Origin: Calycina herbarum
Lineage: Eukaryota; Ascomycota; Leotiomycetes; Helotiales; Pezizellaceae
Length of the DNA stretch: 64,000 nt
Assembly: GCA_001414485.1 (NCBI GenBank)
Contig: LLEY01000078.1
Location: forward strand, 221,057 to 285,056
Reading direction: 5' to 3'
The notes beneath the pieces were generated by a model. It was not told the DNA's origin. It was given only the letters and a program-made list of their open reading frames with translations, and made no database searches. The position numbers and the translations under genes were made by a program. Each line of letters opens with the position of its first letter. The first letter of the stretch is position 1. Positions 9,820-21,802 of this stretch are shown in pieces.

Positions 9820-12180
9820 CAGGTCTCCTTTAGTCAAGGAGCTGACTCAACTAGCTGAGGTCTCTGAACATACATATGAAAGATGTTCTGCAAAATTTAC
9901 AAAATCTTCAAAATGACAAACTCAAGGGTTATACTCTCATTTCAAGCTCGCTCGCCAGCTTTACGAACTCTTGTCCGACTGACCTCATGATTTTCATGAC
10001 TCCCACAGGTTCCCGCGGTATCCCTGATTCACCCCCACGACCCCGAAACATCAATCAGAACAAGCGATTCTTGACGCCGGGCGATTCTTGACGCAATTGC
10101 ACCTCGACCATTTCCAAAGAAAGATCATTCAATTACTGTTGCCTTCATTCACTGCCTTCATTACAACGGCGTGGCCGAGAACCCCCCGGGCCACTCAGTT
10201 GCCATGGATTTTCATTCGACACAGTCAGCCGAAAATCGCGAAGGTTGGAAAGCCACTTTGAGGCGAAGCAGATTTTGCGGAGATCTTTTTGGATCACGTT
10301 TTTCACCGAAACAAGCCTGGATTGATTGGACGCCTTACGAGTTTTCGAAGCGGGGCCGTGGTGCAAGGCTGTTGCTTGGACCTTTTGACATTTTCTTCAC
10401 CTGGTTGGCGCAAGGCAGATTTTCTTGATGTCACTTTTCTTCCATGCACAACATCCATCGATATTCGTCGGCATTCATGGTAACGAGAGTACTATCGTTA
10501 GCCTCAATTCAGCAAAGCTTCTAGGGATATGCGGGCCATTTCCCTTGACCCACAGTCAATCGTATTTACGCCTATGAGAAAAGGGAATCTCGACATGCAT
10601 CAACTATTGTTTTACCTTACGACTTCAAGATTGATAACTCATATTGACATTCTTTGCTCTGATTTTTCCCCTCCACCAAGGGGTGCAGGAATTCGTAACT
10701 GGCCAAGAGTAAAATACCGCTATTCTGCTCCCCTGGTCATTTTACGGGAAATCAAGTTAATTTTCCGAAATGTCAAGTGTAATTTTTTCTTCTGCTATCG
10801 GGCAAGTGCCTCGAGAGTGGAGACTACAGTCACGAGTTCCTGCAACTCTTATTACTTTCAGAGTATTAGGATCATGAAAAATTTCCTCTTCAGAGGTTGA
10901 GGCTGAAAGGAATATGCAGATGATTGTTTTGTCGCCTGGTCGAGCTGAGAAAAACGACTGAATAGAGTCATATCCATTTGCATATAGGCATATATTATAT
11001 TCCAATTCAAGCAAATATCCCACGTCCTCCAGCCTGAGGCCGGAGAGGCAGAGTCAGCGATTGGAGCAAATACGGAATAGGCTGCGGGGACCAGTAAGAA
11101 TGCTCGGTTTCGGGGAGAGAGCTCAACCTACTTTTAGGTATCTATCTATTGAGTTACTAGGCGCAAGCTTCCCGTCCGATCATCATCATGTTTTGACGGG
11201 AGTCATGAGTTGGTAAAGGGGTGGAAGCTAGATCGGACAACAATATGCATTGTCGCATGCAGGGTAATCCGAGCTGGTGGAAGTTTGTGGAACTAGAGGG
11301 CATTGACGCACGATTTGAGGGCATCTACTCATCTGTCTCCGTTGTTGGATTCAGACACCGAGACGGTCACGTTTTGGGAAGCTGCCGTGGCATGCACCTG
11401 TGCATACAGCTTCCATACGCCGCCAAACCACCGCCAGACGGTTATTTGTCCGGTACTTGGTGTTGGATGGTGCAACGGGTTTGCGCGAGCTTCCGGAGAT
11501 CCATGCAAGGTCACGCCCCACGATTCCACACACAGCCTGCCAAACTGACGTCTTCTTCCCAGAGACGAGACTCTGGTATGCCAGCGATCTGGATTGACGG
11601 ATTACTGCGTCGTCCGCCATGAGCTCGAGGAGTCGACTACGAGCAATGAGTGGCTTCCACCGACCGAGGGTTGCTGTATGCAAGTGCAAGCTCCCGGAGA
11701 TCCAAAAGGGGTTAACTGCAGTCGTGCATATGGTATGGACGACTTCTGTAAGTGCCAGATGCCAAATGGGCGTTCTCATTCCACCCCACCATAGCTCTCC
11801 ATCGGTTTGTGTTTTTCCGAGACAAAGTATCCGAGTAGTGTCCACTTGTTACCCACGTTTCTGAGAGCTCCAAGGTTGGATTCTAAATGCGTCCGCAGTC
11901 AACTGTCGACCGTTGAGCGGTGATGCTGCTGACCCTCGCTCGCTTGTTGGCGAGTGGTAGGCGCAGACCGCAGCAGCAGCCCCATCTTTGGCCGCATTCC
12001 CATGCATGCCAATCTGTCTCCCATCTCGAACAGTCAACGACCGATCGTACTTCGTACCTGAATCACCATCACCACCACATACGAACCCTTTGAACCCGCA
12101 TCGTTGTCTGATTCTGGTCCCGGGCGCCTCTCTCCCTTACCCACACTATCACTCTCCTCGCCCGGGTCTGCCCCTTCTGC

Positions 12181-12225
12181 TCGGATTCCTGCCCTTCGGA
12201 TTCCTGCCCCTCGGATTCCTGCCCC
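12181..12225. repeat. 15 bp tandem repeat, 3 copies
   Basis: Three contiguous 15 bp units beginning TCGGATTCCTGCCC, with one variable base near the unit end. It lies in pyrimidine-rich DNA upstream of the small Cys-rich protein gene. The unit is a multiple of three, but no supported reading frame uses it. Confidence 0.9.
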
Positions 12226-13041
12226 TCTCTTCCCCCTTTGCTTGACATGCCCCATTCCCTACGCGTCAACTACTCCCCCAATCTACACGGTGCAGGTAGT
12301 CTGTCCCCGTCGGATGCACAAGGCCTGCTCCGCCATACTCCATTCCCCATTGTTTGGCATCTCTTGCTCCGTCACTAACCTGAATGAACTGACCGTACCA
12401 GATATCTAGGACTAGCTCTCCGATATGGCGCTATCGGTCATTGCCAGGGGCAGGAGCTGCTACTCGAGGCTGATAACTTTTCTTACCACATATCAGCTCT
12501 TTTCACAACCCCTGGCAAGCGACCACCAGTTTGGGTTCTTAACTAGTCTGACGTCGAAGTCCCGGCGCAGGACCTCGGACATCCACCTTTCTGATTCTTA
12601 TGTCGACTTGCCAACAATAACACACCCTGGTACTCTCAACTCAACTCACCCCTCCCCCCTGCTTTCTATTCCTGCAAGTCTGCATATTCCCAACTACACT
12701 CGTTTCTGTCTCCACTCAAAGCTGCCTAATGTCTTCGAGGAAGCCTCTCTCGTTGAACTCTTTGGAGTATAAGGCAGTCACATCCCCAACTTACCAGATG
12801 ACTCTTTGCATCACATTGCCTCAGTCGTCAATTTTTCTTAGACTTTGTTCCCCAGGCTCCTTTTCCAGTCACTCAGTTTGTTAATATATTTCATAGCTTT
12901 ACTGCCGTTCATCTCAAGCTCTTTTCTAATTTCACTTTGCTCATCAAATTACCCCTCCACCAACTCGTTACCCCACTACCAATCATCAAAAGTAACATTC
13001 CAGCCAAACCAACAACAAACATCACCTCAAACACCATCAAG

Positions 13042-13293
13042 ATGTGCTACCTCGTCGTTGAGAAGTACTCGGTTTGCCGATGCGTTTACTACAAGCATAA
13101 CATCGATATGTGTGCTGCATACGGAACATCGGGGCATCCGATACAAGAAAGGACCGTCCTCGTCGGATACGCCTGTGAAAGACACTCCAATTCACAACAA
13201 GAGGCATCATCATCGTCTGGTGGATACTCGGATTCGGGTTATGGCACAGCAAGCCACGGGTCTCATAGACACTCATCTCGACGACACCGGTGA
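13042..13293 (+). CDS. Small Cys/His-rich conserved fungal-type protein
   Basis: A single-exon gene for 83 aa beginning MCYLVVEKYSVCRCVYY. I recognise this N-terminal pattern as resembling short uncharacterised proteins found widely in filamentous ascomycetes; no function is known to me. Residues Cys12, Cys14, His19, Cys24, His32, Cys45 and His48 could form a metal-binding fold. The C-terminal third is a low-complexity Ser/Gly/His/Arg tail (SSSSGGYSDSGYG and then HRHSSRRHR), probably disordered and basic at the end. There is no signal peptide or membrane segment. The start is supported by an A at -3 (ATCAAGATG) and by a CA-rich leader typical of highly expressed fungal genes. No ORF neighbour overlaps it. 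That it is a real gene is fairly sure; its role is unknown. Confidence 0.8.
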   Translation: MCYLVVEKYSVCRCVYYKHNIDMCAAYGTSGHPIQERTVLVGYACERHSNSQQEASSSSGGYSDSGYGTASHGSHRHSSRRHR

Positions 13294-16200
13294 AACATAT
13301 TGCCTTCGATGACTGGATATTTATGGCATTCGCGATCACTAGCGTCTTTTAGATTCGACCATTGGGTTATATACCTATTCTCCTTTCGAGGCCGGACCAC
13401 CTCCACACCACTTTCTCAGCTCACCATGCTGTTCGTCGGTCACGATCGATTGATGGCACGCTCTGCGCCGCCTTGAAGTCCTTTACAACGGCCTTCGCGG
13501 TTCCCCATGGCCGAGCCTAATTCCCCTCAATTTTATTAAAAAAACACGAATAACAATATTTCACGAAACCATTTACCGAAGACGATACGAATGCCATGAT
13601 TCTTAAGAGTTTATCGAGGGCGATTGAAGAAGGGATATACACAAGGCTCACGCCATTTCCACACACAACCACACCACCACGGACGTACGACACGATCATT
13701 GGAATATTTTTAGCATTGCATTAGCGGGGTTTCTTTGTTCCAGGCATAGCGTTGGGTATTGGGAGGCATATGGTGTTTTGTTTATTTTCTCTCTCTTTTT
13801 TTGCGCTTTCTCCCTGGTTCTTTCTCACTTTTCCTTTCCTTGATCGAAAGGATGGGAGCTGGCTTTTTGCATGGGACGGAAATGATACCTTGGAGTTCTA
13901 TTTGGGAAATTTTGTGGGATTTTGGTACTGGATACTTTCGGGATTTTCACGTCTTGTCTTGAAGGACATTTGACTTTGGTACTACTGTTTTCCTTTTTGG
14001 TGAGGTTTGATGCGATCTGTGATTCATCACTCCCTCACTGTTTTTCTTATCCTCTTGTTTATCAGATTTATAGGAGCTAGTCTCCCGCTCAGGCAGTTGT
14101 TTTTTGTAACTCGGATTCGGATTAGAGAGGAGGACATGCGTTGTACGCAAGAAACATGGAGATAGGAAAATGCAGGCTGTGCCTGCACGGACAAGTTAAG
14201 AAAGCAGTTATAATTGTTTCGAGTCAACTCCTTTTGTTTTCCCGCGTCAATTCTTTGTCACGAGATTTGTTTATCGTTCCGTATAGTACGAAGGATTCTT
14301 CTATCTTGTAGGCAGGAGGTTGGGAAATGGAAACCATGTGATTCTTTGGCGAATGGCGCAGGCTCAGGCAGCCCTGTTCCGTTCGTTCAGTCATACCGAG
14401 GAGATGTTGGTGTTACGTGATTGGCTGGTTCCAACACATCACCATTTCACACCGAGAGGAGGATTCATGCTAGAAGTGTGGGGGAATAGGATGGGGGCGG
14501 GGAAAATGCCTGGTGTGTTTTTCTACCGTTCGTTCGCCTCACTCTTTCTTGGTACCTGATTTAGAGGGGAAAATATAATTGGAAAAATAATTATAAAACA
14601 GTCACGTTATCTTCACTCGATCGTTCCTTGCATTTTGTGGTGCATGAGTTTTCTAAAAGTTCAGCTGGTATTTTTTACGTTCTCTTCGTGGGGCAGGTTC
14701 ATTGTACGTATTTTCGGGCGTTCATCTAGTGCACTTTTCTCACTGCCTGGGATACGAGTATCGCGTATGTCCATTTATATACACGAGATGACGAGGAAAA
14801 GTGTTATGCTTTTGGATTGTCAAGGATTTGGAAGTGTTCATCTGAACGAACTTGATGATTGCAGTACCGAGGTCTTCCGATTTCTTTTTTTATTTGCGGC
14901 CTTTTTTCTATCATTTTTTGAAGGAAGGAAGCTTGGTAGTCGGGCGGTTTTGGGTTGTTTTTTGTTTTTTGTTGCTACTGCCTTGTATACGAGTTTTCTT
15001 TTTTGGTACTTTGCATGGAGGGATTGCATTGATGTCACGCTTGTGGTCTCTTTTCTGGTATTGTTCACATGAACGAGGTCGGTGTTGTCCAGGGCCGAGT
15101 TTGGATTACAGATGCGGATGATGAATTCGGGCGTTGAGGCAGTGTGTGTATATTTTTTTGGTTTTAAAGAGTCTGCCTTGACGTGTTGTATGTTTGAATT
15201 TCGGATATTGGAGATTTTGTATGGCCTTTCATTCATTCGCCTTGCTTCTTGATATCCGGGAGGTTTAGTACGTGAGGCAGTGTGCATTGTGATTAATTTT
15301 TTTAGTGCTCGGGAGTATGCCTTGACATGATGCACGTTGGATATTGGAATTGGATATCTATCTTCTCTCTTTATGATATCCTGCGGGAGGATCTTGATGT
15401 TGCCGTAACATGGGGCAGTGGATTACCGGTGACTTTTTCTCAGCCCGGTATTGGAGTATTGGGGGTTTCACTACCGGTAAGTTGGCCGTTCTATACATTG
15501 CACCAGATGAGGTGCACAAAGATGTCTTGCGGATAGGGCTGAGTTGTTCAATGTGCCTCGGTACTGACTGTGATGTTGTTTGTGACTGGATATGGATATT
15601 AACGATGATGTTTGAGTACAGTGTTGTACAGCCGTTTCTTCACTTCCGGTATGGGGCTGTTATGCATTGAAACTCAGATAAAGTCCTGCAGCTTCAGGAT
15701 AAGCTGCATAATAAGCCTGTGATTTTCTCCGTGCCTGGGCCAGGAAAATCGAGGAAGTTTGAGTGTGTTTTTTTCTTCTTCTTTCCTTGGAAGATCTTTA
15801 CTAGAAAGAGACATTTCTGTACCGGTACATGGATACTCGGATTGACAAAAAGGGAATTTCTTAGCGAGGGTTTTGTGTTTTGGGGGTTCGGGTTCCAGAC
15901 CGAGGGTGGCTTCTCCTTTGTGTAACGGGGCGAGTAGTTCGTCTGGTCTGAACTCCGTCGTTCACACTCTCGGATTGAAAATCGGATTCCTGTAGAGTTT
16001 TGGGGGCGGGAAAACTGGAGGTGTTCATGCAGTGACATAGGGCTGAGCTGGGGTGCCTGGCCCCATGTGGACATCTGTCGTACAGCTTTGAGAGATTCAT
16101 GAGTTTGGGATCTGTCCCTCAATTAGGCAGAAGATTTTTAAAAAAATGCGAAAGAGTTGAGGAAATAAGTTGCGAGGAAATAGTGGGAAATTAAGGATTT

Positions 16201-17160
16201 TGTGTACGTTAAGGAGACGCATATCCCTGGTTTTCCTAAGAGGGAAATAAGGATGTGCTGGGTTTGAGGTGTGGTGGTACAACGACGCATGTATCTAGAG
16301 GCTTAGTTGCAGGTGTTTCGGCAGCATGTGTGAGTCATGTGATTTGTTTGGCTTTTGATAGGCGGGGGCTTACTAGGAGGAGGCTGCCGGTGGGGGGGGG
16401 GCCTCACTTGGTTTACGTGCATTTCTTCTCGCTTGTTTGTTAGGAGAAAGGGGGGTTCTTGATGATGTAGATTTATTTTATTTACTTGTTACATTTTTTC
16501 AATAAAAAGAATTCAGTTCAACAGCTTTTTTCTAACGGGCCCGGGTGATTATTCTGGATGTATGTGTGTCTCGTTGAAGTAAGTTATGCTCAAAGTTCTA
16601 GGTTAATTAAGCAAAGTTTGAAATTTCGAACTTGGTATGCAGAGTTCTCCAACAAGCCAGCATTCTTTGATGCTAACAAATCAAGGGGCCTGAAACAAAG
16701 GTTGAAGTCGTAGAATTCATGGCTCCCCATTTTGTCTGTAGCCTGCAACTACATAATCATGAGCCATTGTGTCGTCTTAATTACATGATGAAATTCCCAA
16801 AAGGTACCTCCGCTAACACTTTCTCCAGTCCCTCGTGGGCCAAATCAGCAATGGGTAAATGTTTCCTCCTCGATGAATTTCCTGAACGAGGGGTAAAATC
16901 TTCGTGACAGTAGTATTTGATGAGAATGACATGGAGAGAATATGAATCGATTTCAGTCTCATGCTGGTAGTAGAGTGGCTTGATTTGAACCATGCTACGG
17001 GCATAGGGAGAGTTTGATATTGGATAAGTAGTTGTTGCGATATATTGTGATGGAATTAAGGATCAATACAGCCGCCGTGGAACTTGAACCCTTATATGAG
17101 AATGAGAACAGCTAGATTTTGGAGATGACACAATACTAACAAATAACGGTAGTCTGTAAA
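13294..17160. other. Intergenic, T-rich, with a diverged duplication
   Basis: 3.9 kb with no supported gene. The plus strand is T/G-rich, which produces long hydrophobic-looking frames (for example 14635-15072) that are probably compositional artefacts. The first few hundred bases should be the 3' UTR of the small protein gene. A degenerate tandem duplication at 15135-15400 is listed separately. Confidence 0.5.
15135..15400. repeat. Diverged tandem duplication, about 135 bp unit
   Basis: Two imperfect direct copies starting at about 15135 and 15273. Shared blocks in the same order are GAGGCAGTGTG, a T-run, TGCCTTGAC, GGATATTGGA, and TGATATCC followed by GGGAGG. No coding sense is visible. 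Confidence 0.6.
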
Positions 17161-17418
17161 CTACGCCCACCACCACCTCCCTAGAATAAAAAGACCTCCT
17201 AATACACAGCAGATAAGAACACCCCCTGCGACGGTTCTTTCCCTTTTCTCTTCCCTCTTCCGTCGTTGAGCCTGTTGGTAGAACGCTTTACTCTGCAGTT
17301 CTAGCCCAGGTTGTGGTTCTGACATCCGACACTGTGATGGGCGTTCGAGTATTCTTTCCCGCATTGCGAGTAGTTGTTCGTGTGCTTCATCGTGCGGTGG
17401 TTGATATTCTGTTCCCAT
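17161..17418 (-). CDS. Possible small tail-anchored membrane protein
   Basis: A single-exon frame of 85 aa starting at an ATG with A at -3. The N-terminal two thirds are hydrophilic and charged (ending QRRKREEKRER). They are followed by one hydrophobic segment at about residues 63-81 (VAGGVLICCVLGGLFILG) and a five-residue tail, RWWWA. This layout, a cytosolic domain then a single C-terminal membrane span, is that of a tail-anchored protein of the ER or mitochondrial outer membrane. I recognise no family. It stands alone, more than 2 kb from the next gene. It could be a chance ORF; the clean charged-then-hydrophobic organisation is the only support. Confidence 0.45.
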   Translation of the reverse strand: MGTEYQPPHDEAHEQLLAMRERILERPSQCRMSEPQPGLELQSKAFYQQAQRRKREEKRERTVAGGVLICCVLGGLFILGRWWWA

Positions 17419-19861
17419 TTTGGATTATTTTGGAGGGCTGGATATAGTTTTTTGACTTTGGTGTTGTATTTCCTCGTTCTTGAGAAATTGGTTCTAAGTT
17501 GAATTGGGGATTGAGATGAGGGACGCGGCTGAGGGGTTGCTGGTGAGGCAGTTGGTTGCCTAATTTTTGGGCGGATAATTGACGTACTGTGTAGAATAGT
17601 AAGCTGAAGAGTCAGGAATGTAGATCGTGCTAATGGTGGAGAGAGGAGTTAGGAAGTTAACCAGCGATGTGTTTTCGACGTCAAGAGGGGTGGCCAGCGC
17701 CCTTTCCCTTTCCGGTTCACCGCTCTCGGGAGGGCGAGGGGTATCGACACCTAAACTTCTACAATAAAGTATAGCTCAACACAATAAAACCAGAAAACTA
17801 TACAAATAATACAGATTACAGCAGAAAGGGTAGCATATTCATTCCAGGCTCGCGACTAATTATTTAAATAGGTTGTCGCTGAGATATCTAGCTTCGGGGT
17901 GGGTGGTATCGTCGTGGTCAGTCTGCGCCAAGTTTCACTGGACTTTGCGATGCGCAACAACCTGGAAAAGAAAGAAAAAGCCCAAAAGCCTAGCGCTGGA
18001 CGCTAGTAAGAGACTAGACAGGGTCTAGGTAAGTTAGTTCTAAATGAATTTGCCTTCCCTGGAAGGAGCGACCTCGAGTTTGGTCAAAGTCGAGAGCCGA
18101 GCCGTGGTCAAGGGTTGAAGGGAAGGAGCAACCATGAGTTCAGCCGGGAGACAGGTCAAGAGCGAGGTGGAGGGTTGAGCTCAAAAGTGGAAGGTATAGT
18201 AAGAGGGAAGGAGCGAGTCGATGGTTGAAGTGAGGTCCAAGTCGCGGGTTGAGGAAGAGAGTCAATGTTGAGGTCCAAGGCAAATTTGAGTTCAACGAAT
18301 CGAGGGTTCTCATGTAAGATTTTCTCAACACAATCATACAAACGCCATCCCGGCATGATGAAATTCAGAAGGCCAAACCCTCTAGCACCGAAGCAACAAT
18401 TAATCAAATCATCTTTCAAAAGGAAAATCGATAAAACAAGGAACCAGCTCCAAGGCAGAGTTCTCACCGCCATAGAATACGAACTCCTCCCGAAATCACA
18501 AAATCGGAATCACAAAACCGCCTCTCCGATTTCAATACATCGTTCAACCATTTTCACAAACAAAAAGCCGCGGAGTTCCGACGCAGTCATACGGCGAAAC
18601 TAACATACACAGCTCCGAGGCAACAAATGCTTGTCCAGCTGAGAAGATACCCCCACCAACCAAGAGGCTCTGCTATACTGCATGATATGTCGAGTAGAAA
18701 ATACGATATGCAACATATACGTCATGAGATATTTTGTGGCTGATGAGGGGTCTTCAGACCCATACCTCGTACCTGACAGAAGGGTTTACGAGGTACAGGC
18801 ATAGTGTTGGAGAGATCTGCATGTAAGATTTAATCTAGAGAACTTTTGCTTTACCGAAAACTTGGTTTTTGGGATTGATTCGGGCGGTTGGTGTTGCTTA
18901 GGACTTTGTGGCTGAGATGCTGAGTGCTTAGAAGAGTTGGAGTTGTTTCTTAATTGATTGGAGGGCTTGAATAAGTTCGGGAGTGGCGGATAATTCATAT
19001 ACCTGATCATGTAAGCTTAATATATGTAGCTTATACGTTGCATACACGCGTGTTTGAAGTTGGATAGCGTAACCTAATGCGCGTCACTTTGTTGGCGGTG
19101 ATCATTCTGGTGGCAACGTGGTCATTTGTTTCTTGGGATTTGGTCAGGTGTAAGTTGAGTAAATTGTTAGTAATCTTACCTGTGAGCGTAAGAATAGATG
19201 ATGTCGTTTTACCTGCCAGATTTGGTTTCTTAATGGTTGGATTATATTGAATTATAATAAACCCGACAGCAGTTTATGGTCTCCTAGTTGTGTCTGTGTA
19301 CACTGTTCCACGCAATGGAAGGTAACCTTCTGCAAGAGTTTCCTTTCATTGCTCTGCGTAGCCTATCTTTCTTGTTACTCGACAACCTTCTAAGGCAGTT
19401 TCATATCCAAAGGTATTTGAATAATCCAAGTTCAATATTTCTAAACAGTCCGAAACAGTACCTTGAACCATGCTAGACTATGTTGTACACAAGAGTAGGA
19501 GTAATTGAAAGATGAAAAGCTAGAACTATGACTTACTAGAACCTCGTATGAATGTTATTGAGATTGCATTTTTGATGATGAAGTGATTTTCAATTGAACC
19601 ACCCTCTCTGCCACAGTTTACCGCGCACTTATGGGGTTAAAGCTACTAATTTGGTTGAGAAACAAACAAGGACTTTTGAAAATCGGGTATTGCTGAAAAT
19701 TCTTAGTTAATATACTTGAAGAACAAGTTTACTGCTGTCTAAGGATCATTCAACTGAGGTCCCACAAATCCCACAGTAAACCCCTCCAAACGTTCTTCGC
19801 TTGATTTAACACAATCATATTGACTCATTCATCTCATGGAGCCATGTCAATTAGAATACAT
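17419..19861. other. Intergenic, no supported gene
   Basis: I see no gene here. 18040-18290 has loosely repeated purine-rich phrases (GGGTTGA, GAAGGGAAGGAGC, GAGGTCCAAG), suggesting an old degenerate short-repeat tract. The left part would hold the promoter of the small membrane protein, and the right end the 3' UTR of the PPR gene. Confidence 0.45.
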
Positions 19862-21802
19862 TTAATTACTCTTGGCTTCCAATCCATTATCTTCTGCCGG
19901 AGGTTCCTCCTTCTTACCAAACTTTTGTTCGAGAAGGTTATACATGTCATCCAACCACTTTCTACTCGCCTTCTGTCCCCTATACAACCTCGTAGAGATA
20001 TGATCCAGAATCAACCTGGCCCTTTTATCCCCAGCCTCAGCACACCTCTGGACCATCAACCCAGCGGTTCCCCTCCTCATCCACCATCCCCTCTGTCCAT
20101 TCTCAAATTTATCCTTCCCAATTTCGATCATTTCTTCTAGATACCTAAAGGCATCCTCGTAATCGTCCTCTTTCAGACAAACCATGATGAGTCGATCGTA
20201 GGTCAGGTAGTCAGCTTTTATTCCTGCCGCTGTCATCTCAGCTACAAGAAACATGGCTGTATTTTTCATGTTGTCATGTTTTTCGGCTCCTTGAAATAAG
20301 ATGTTGAACGTTTCTGTGCTTGGTCCTGCTGCGCAAAATTTATGCAGTTCCCTGTAATACCCCATAGCTTCTTCAAAGTGGCCATTGGCAATAGCTCCCT
20401 CAATAATGACGTTCAAGGCTGCGACATGAACGGGATGTCCCTTTTCAAAAAGATCTCTCACAACATCCCAGGCTTTCCTTGGTCGGGAAGGTGATGCAGA
20501 CAGATATGTGTAAATCGGACGAGTAGAAGAAGATTGAGGTTCAATTTTAGCCTTCGCCATGATATTCAGAATCCGAAAAGAGGTAGTAAGATCTTCAGCC
20601 CCTGTGTAAGCTGCAAGAAGAGCTTCAAAATGAAATGCAGAGAGAGCCGTACGACGTGAAGAGAGACGCTTAACAGCCGCAGTTGCAAGAAGCGGATCAG
20701 CGTATCTCGCGGCAAGATTGAGAACATTCGCACATATGCCATCGGAAGGATTGATGTACGACGAACTAACACGGAGATTCCAAATATATTTTGTGCCCTC
20801 GTACTAGAATCTGTGTTAGTTAGAGGGAAGAAGGGTATAGAGGAAAGACGCACATGAAAAGCACGGCTAAACTTGTCAAGCATATAGTACCAAACGGGTG
20901 GTGCTATATTCTTCCTGACATTTTGGAACCTATAAATGAGTAACTGCAGAGCTTCATCAAGTTCCCCAGCATGGCACAATTGGTATATAAAAATATCGTA
21001 TAACCATGCTTGGACAGGAATCTCGTCCGAGTGCATCTGATCTAGCTTGTCCATGGCTAATTCAAATTGTCGGTCACGTAAAAGTCCAGTAACTAGGTTA
21101 TGCCAACCGTCGGAGGAAAGACCAAACCATCGTTCCTTCATCTCTTGTATCATTTCGGTTCGTAGGAGGTAGTCGGGATGAATTGCCAGTACCTGTTTGA
21201 TTTGTTAGAAATTCCCCTTAACTCGGATACCACAGAGGCGATCGGACCTGAAGAACAGAATGGTACACCCCAGAATTTAGGCCAATGCCCTCGTCCTTCA
21301 TTTCCTGAAGCAAGCCTTTTACAGCTTCAACGCTGCCATGCTCAGCATCGGCATTTGCAGATATGAGCGCCTCATAATGAATGAGTGACGGTGGTTCCCC
21401 TCGAATAGCAATCAAGTGCTCGACAAGATCCAGTATAGATTGGTATGCCCCCTCTGTATTTCTTATGCGTCGCAACTGATCGTATAGTCGTGATAGAGGA
21501 ATGTGGCTGTATTGGTCCGGCGTAACTCTTTTGATCTTCCTAACCCTAACCCTGTTACTTTCTTGATATGTGCCGTACGGTGCGAGGGATTCATCGATGG
21601 TCTCGGATTGAATTATTTCGCGGGTGGGAGGAGAGCTATGGAAACCTCGGGGCTGCGCAGCTCTTCTCCTATGGGGGATCGGTCGTCTGGAAGAGATCTG
21701 GGAAGAGAAGGCGCGAGTCGAGGTTTGTGCGAGAGTGATCGCATCAATTGAGGGACACAGGCAGCGCCATAGCCCATCGATTGGTATTCGGAGAGGTGGC
21801 AT
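19862..21802 (-). CDS. Mitochondrial pentatricopeptide repeat (PPR) protein
   Basis: Predicted RNA-binding helical-repeat protein for mitochondrial gene expression. Three exons in phase 0: 21802..21248, 21192..20854 and 20803..19862, giving 611 aa. The N-terminus is rich in Arg and Ser and poor in acid residues ([23 protein letters not shown]), consistent with a mitochondrial presequence. Degenerate 35-residue helical pairs recur through the protein, for example [71 protein letters not shown] and [18 protein letters not shown]. The C-terminal tail is charged. The first intron donor is the unusual GTCCGA; the second is GTGCGT. Which mitochondrial transcript it serves cannot be told. It is a housekeeping-type gene, isolated from its neighbours by more than 2 kb on either side. 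Confidence 0.85.

Larger units (their letters stand above)
9512..13041. other. Intergenic, long leader of the small protein gene
   Basis: 3.5 kb without a convincing gene. It contains a strong small hairpin at 9801-9819 (GCCGAGG / CCTCGGC), which falls in the presumed 3' region of the regulator, a 14 bp direct duplication at 10064-10077 and 10081-10094, and the 15 bp repeat at 12181-12225. The last 200 bp turn CT-rich and then CA-rich, as in fungal promoters and 5' leaders. Open frames at 11221-11845 overlap each other on both strands and show no family features. Confidence 0.5.

Noticed and set aside
10171..10428. 85-codon frame before the small protein gene
   Set aside because: Overlaps other frames on both strands, has no recognisable features and no leader signals.
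11221..11845. 133-164 codon frames on both strands
   Set aside because: Mutually antisense, no domain, composition only mildly GC-rich.
14635..15072. 145-codon hydrophobic frame that looks like a membrane protein
   Set aside because: T-rich DNA yields Phe/Leu/Val strings by chance; the antisense frame is just as long and no introns or motifs support it.
17065..17100. Reverse-strand GGGTTCAAGTTCC resembling a tRNA T arm
   Set aside because: No matching D arm or anticodon arm upstream on the minus strand.
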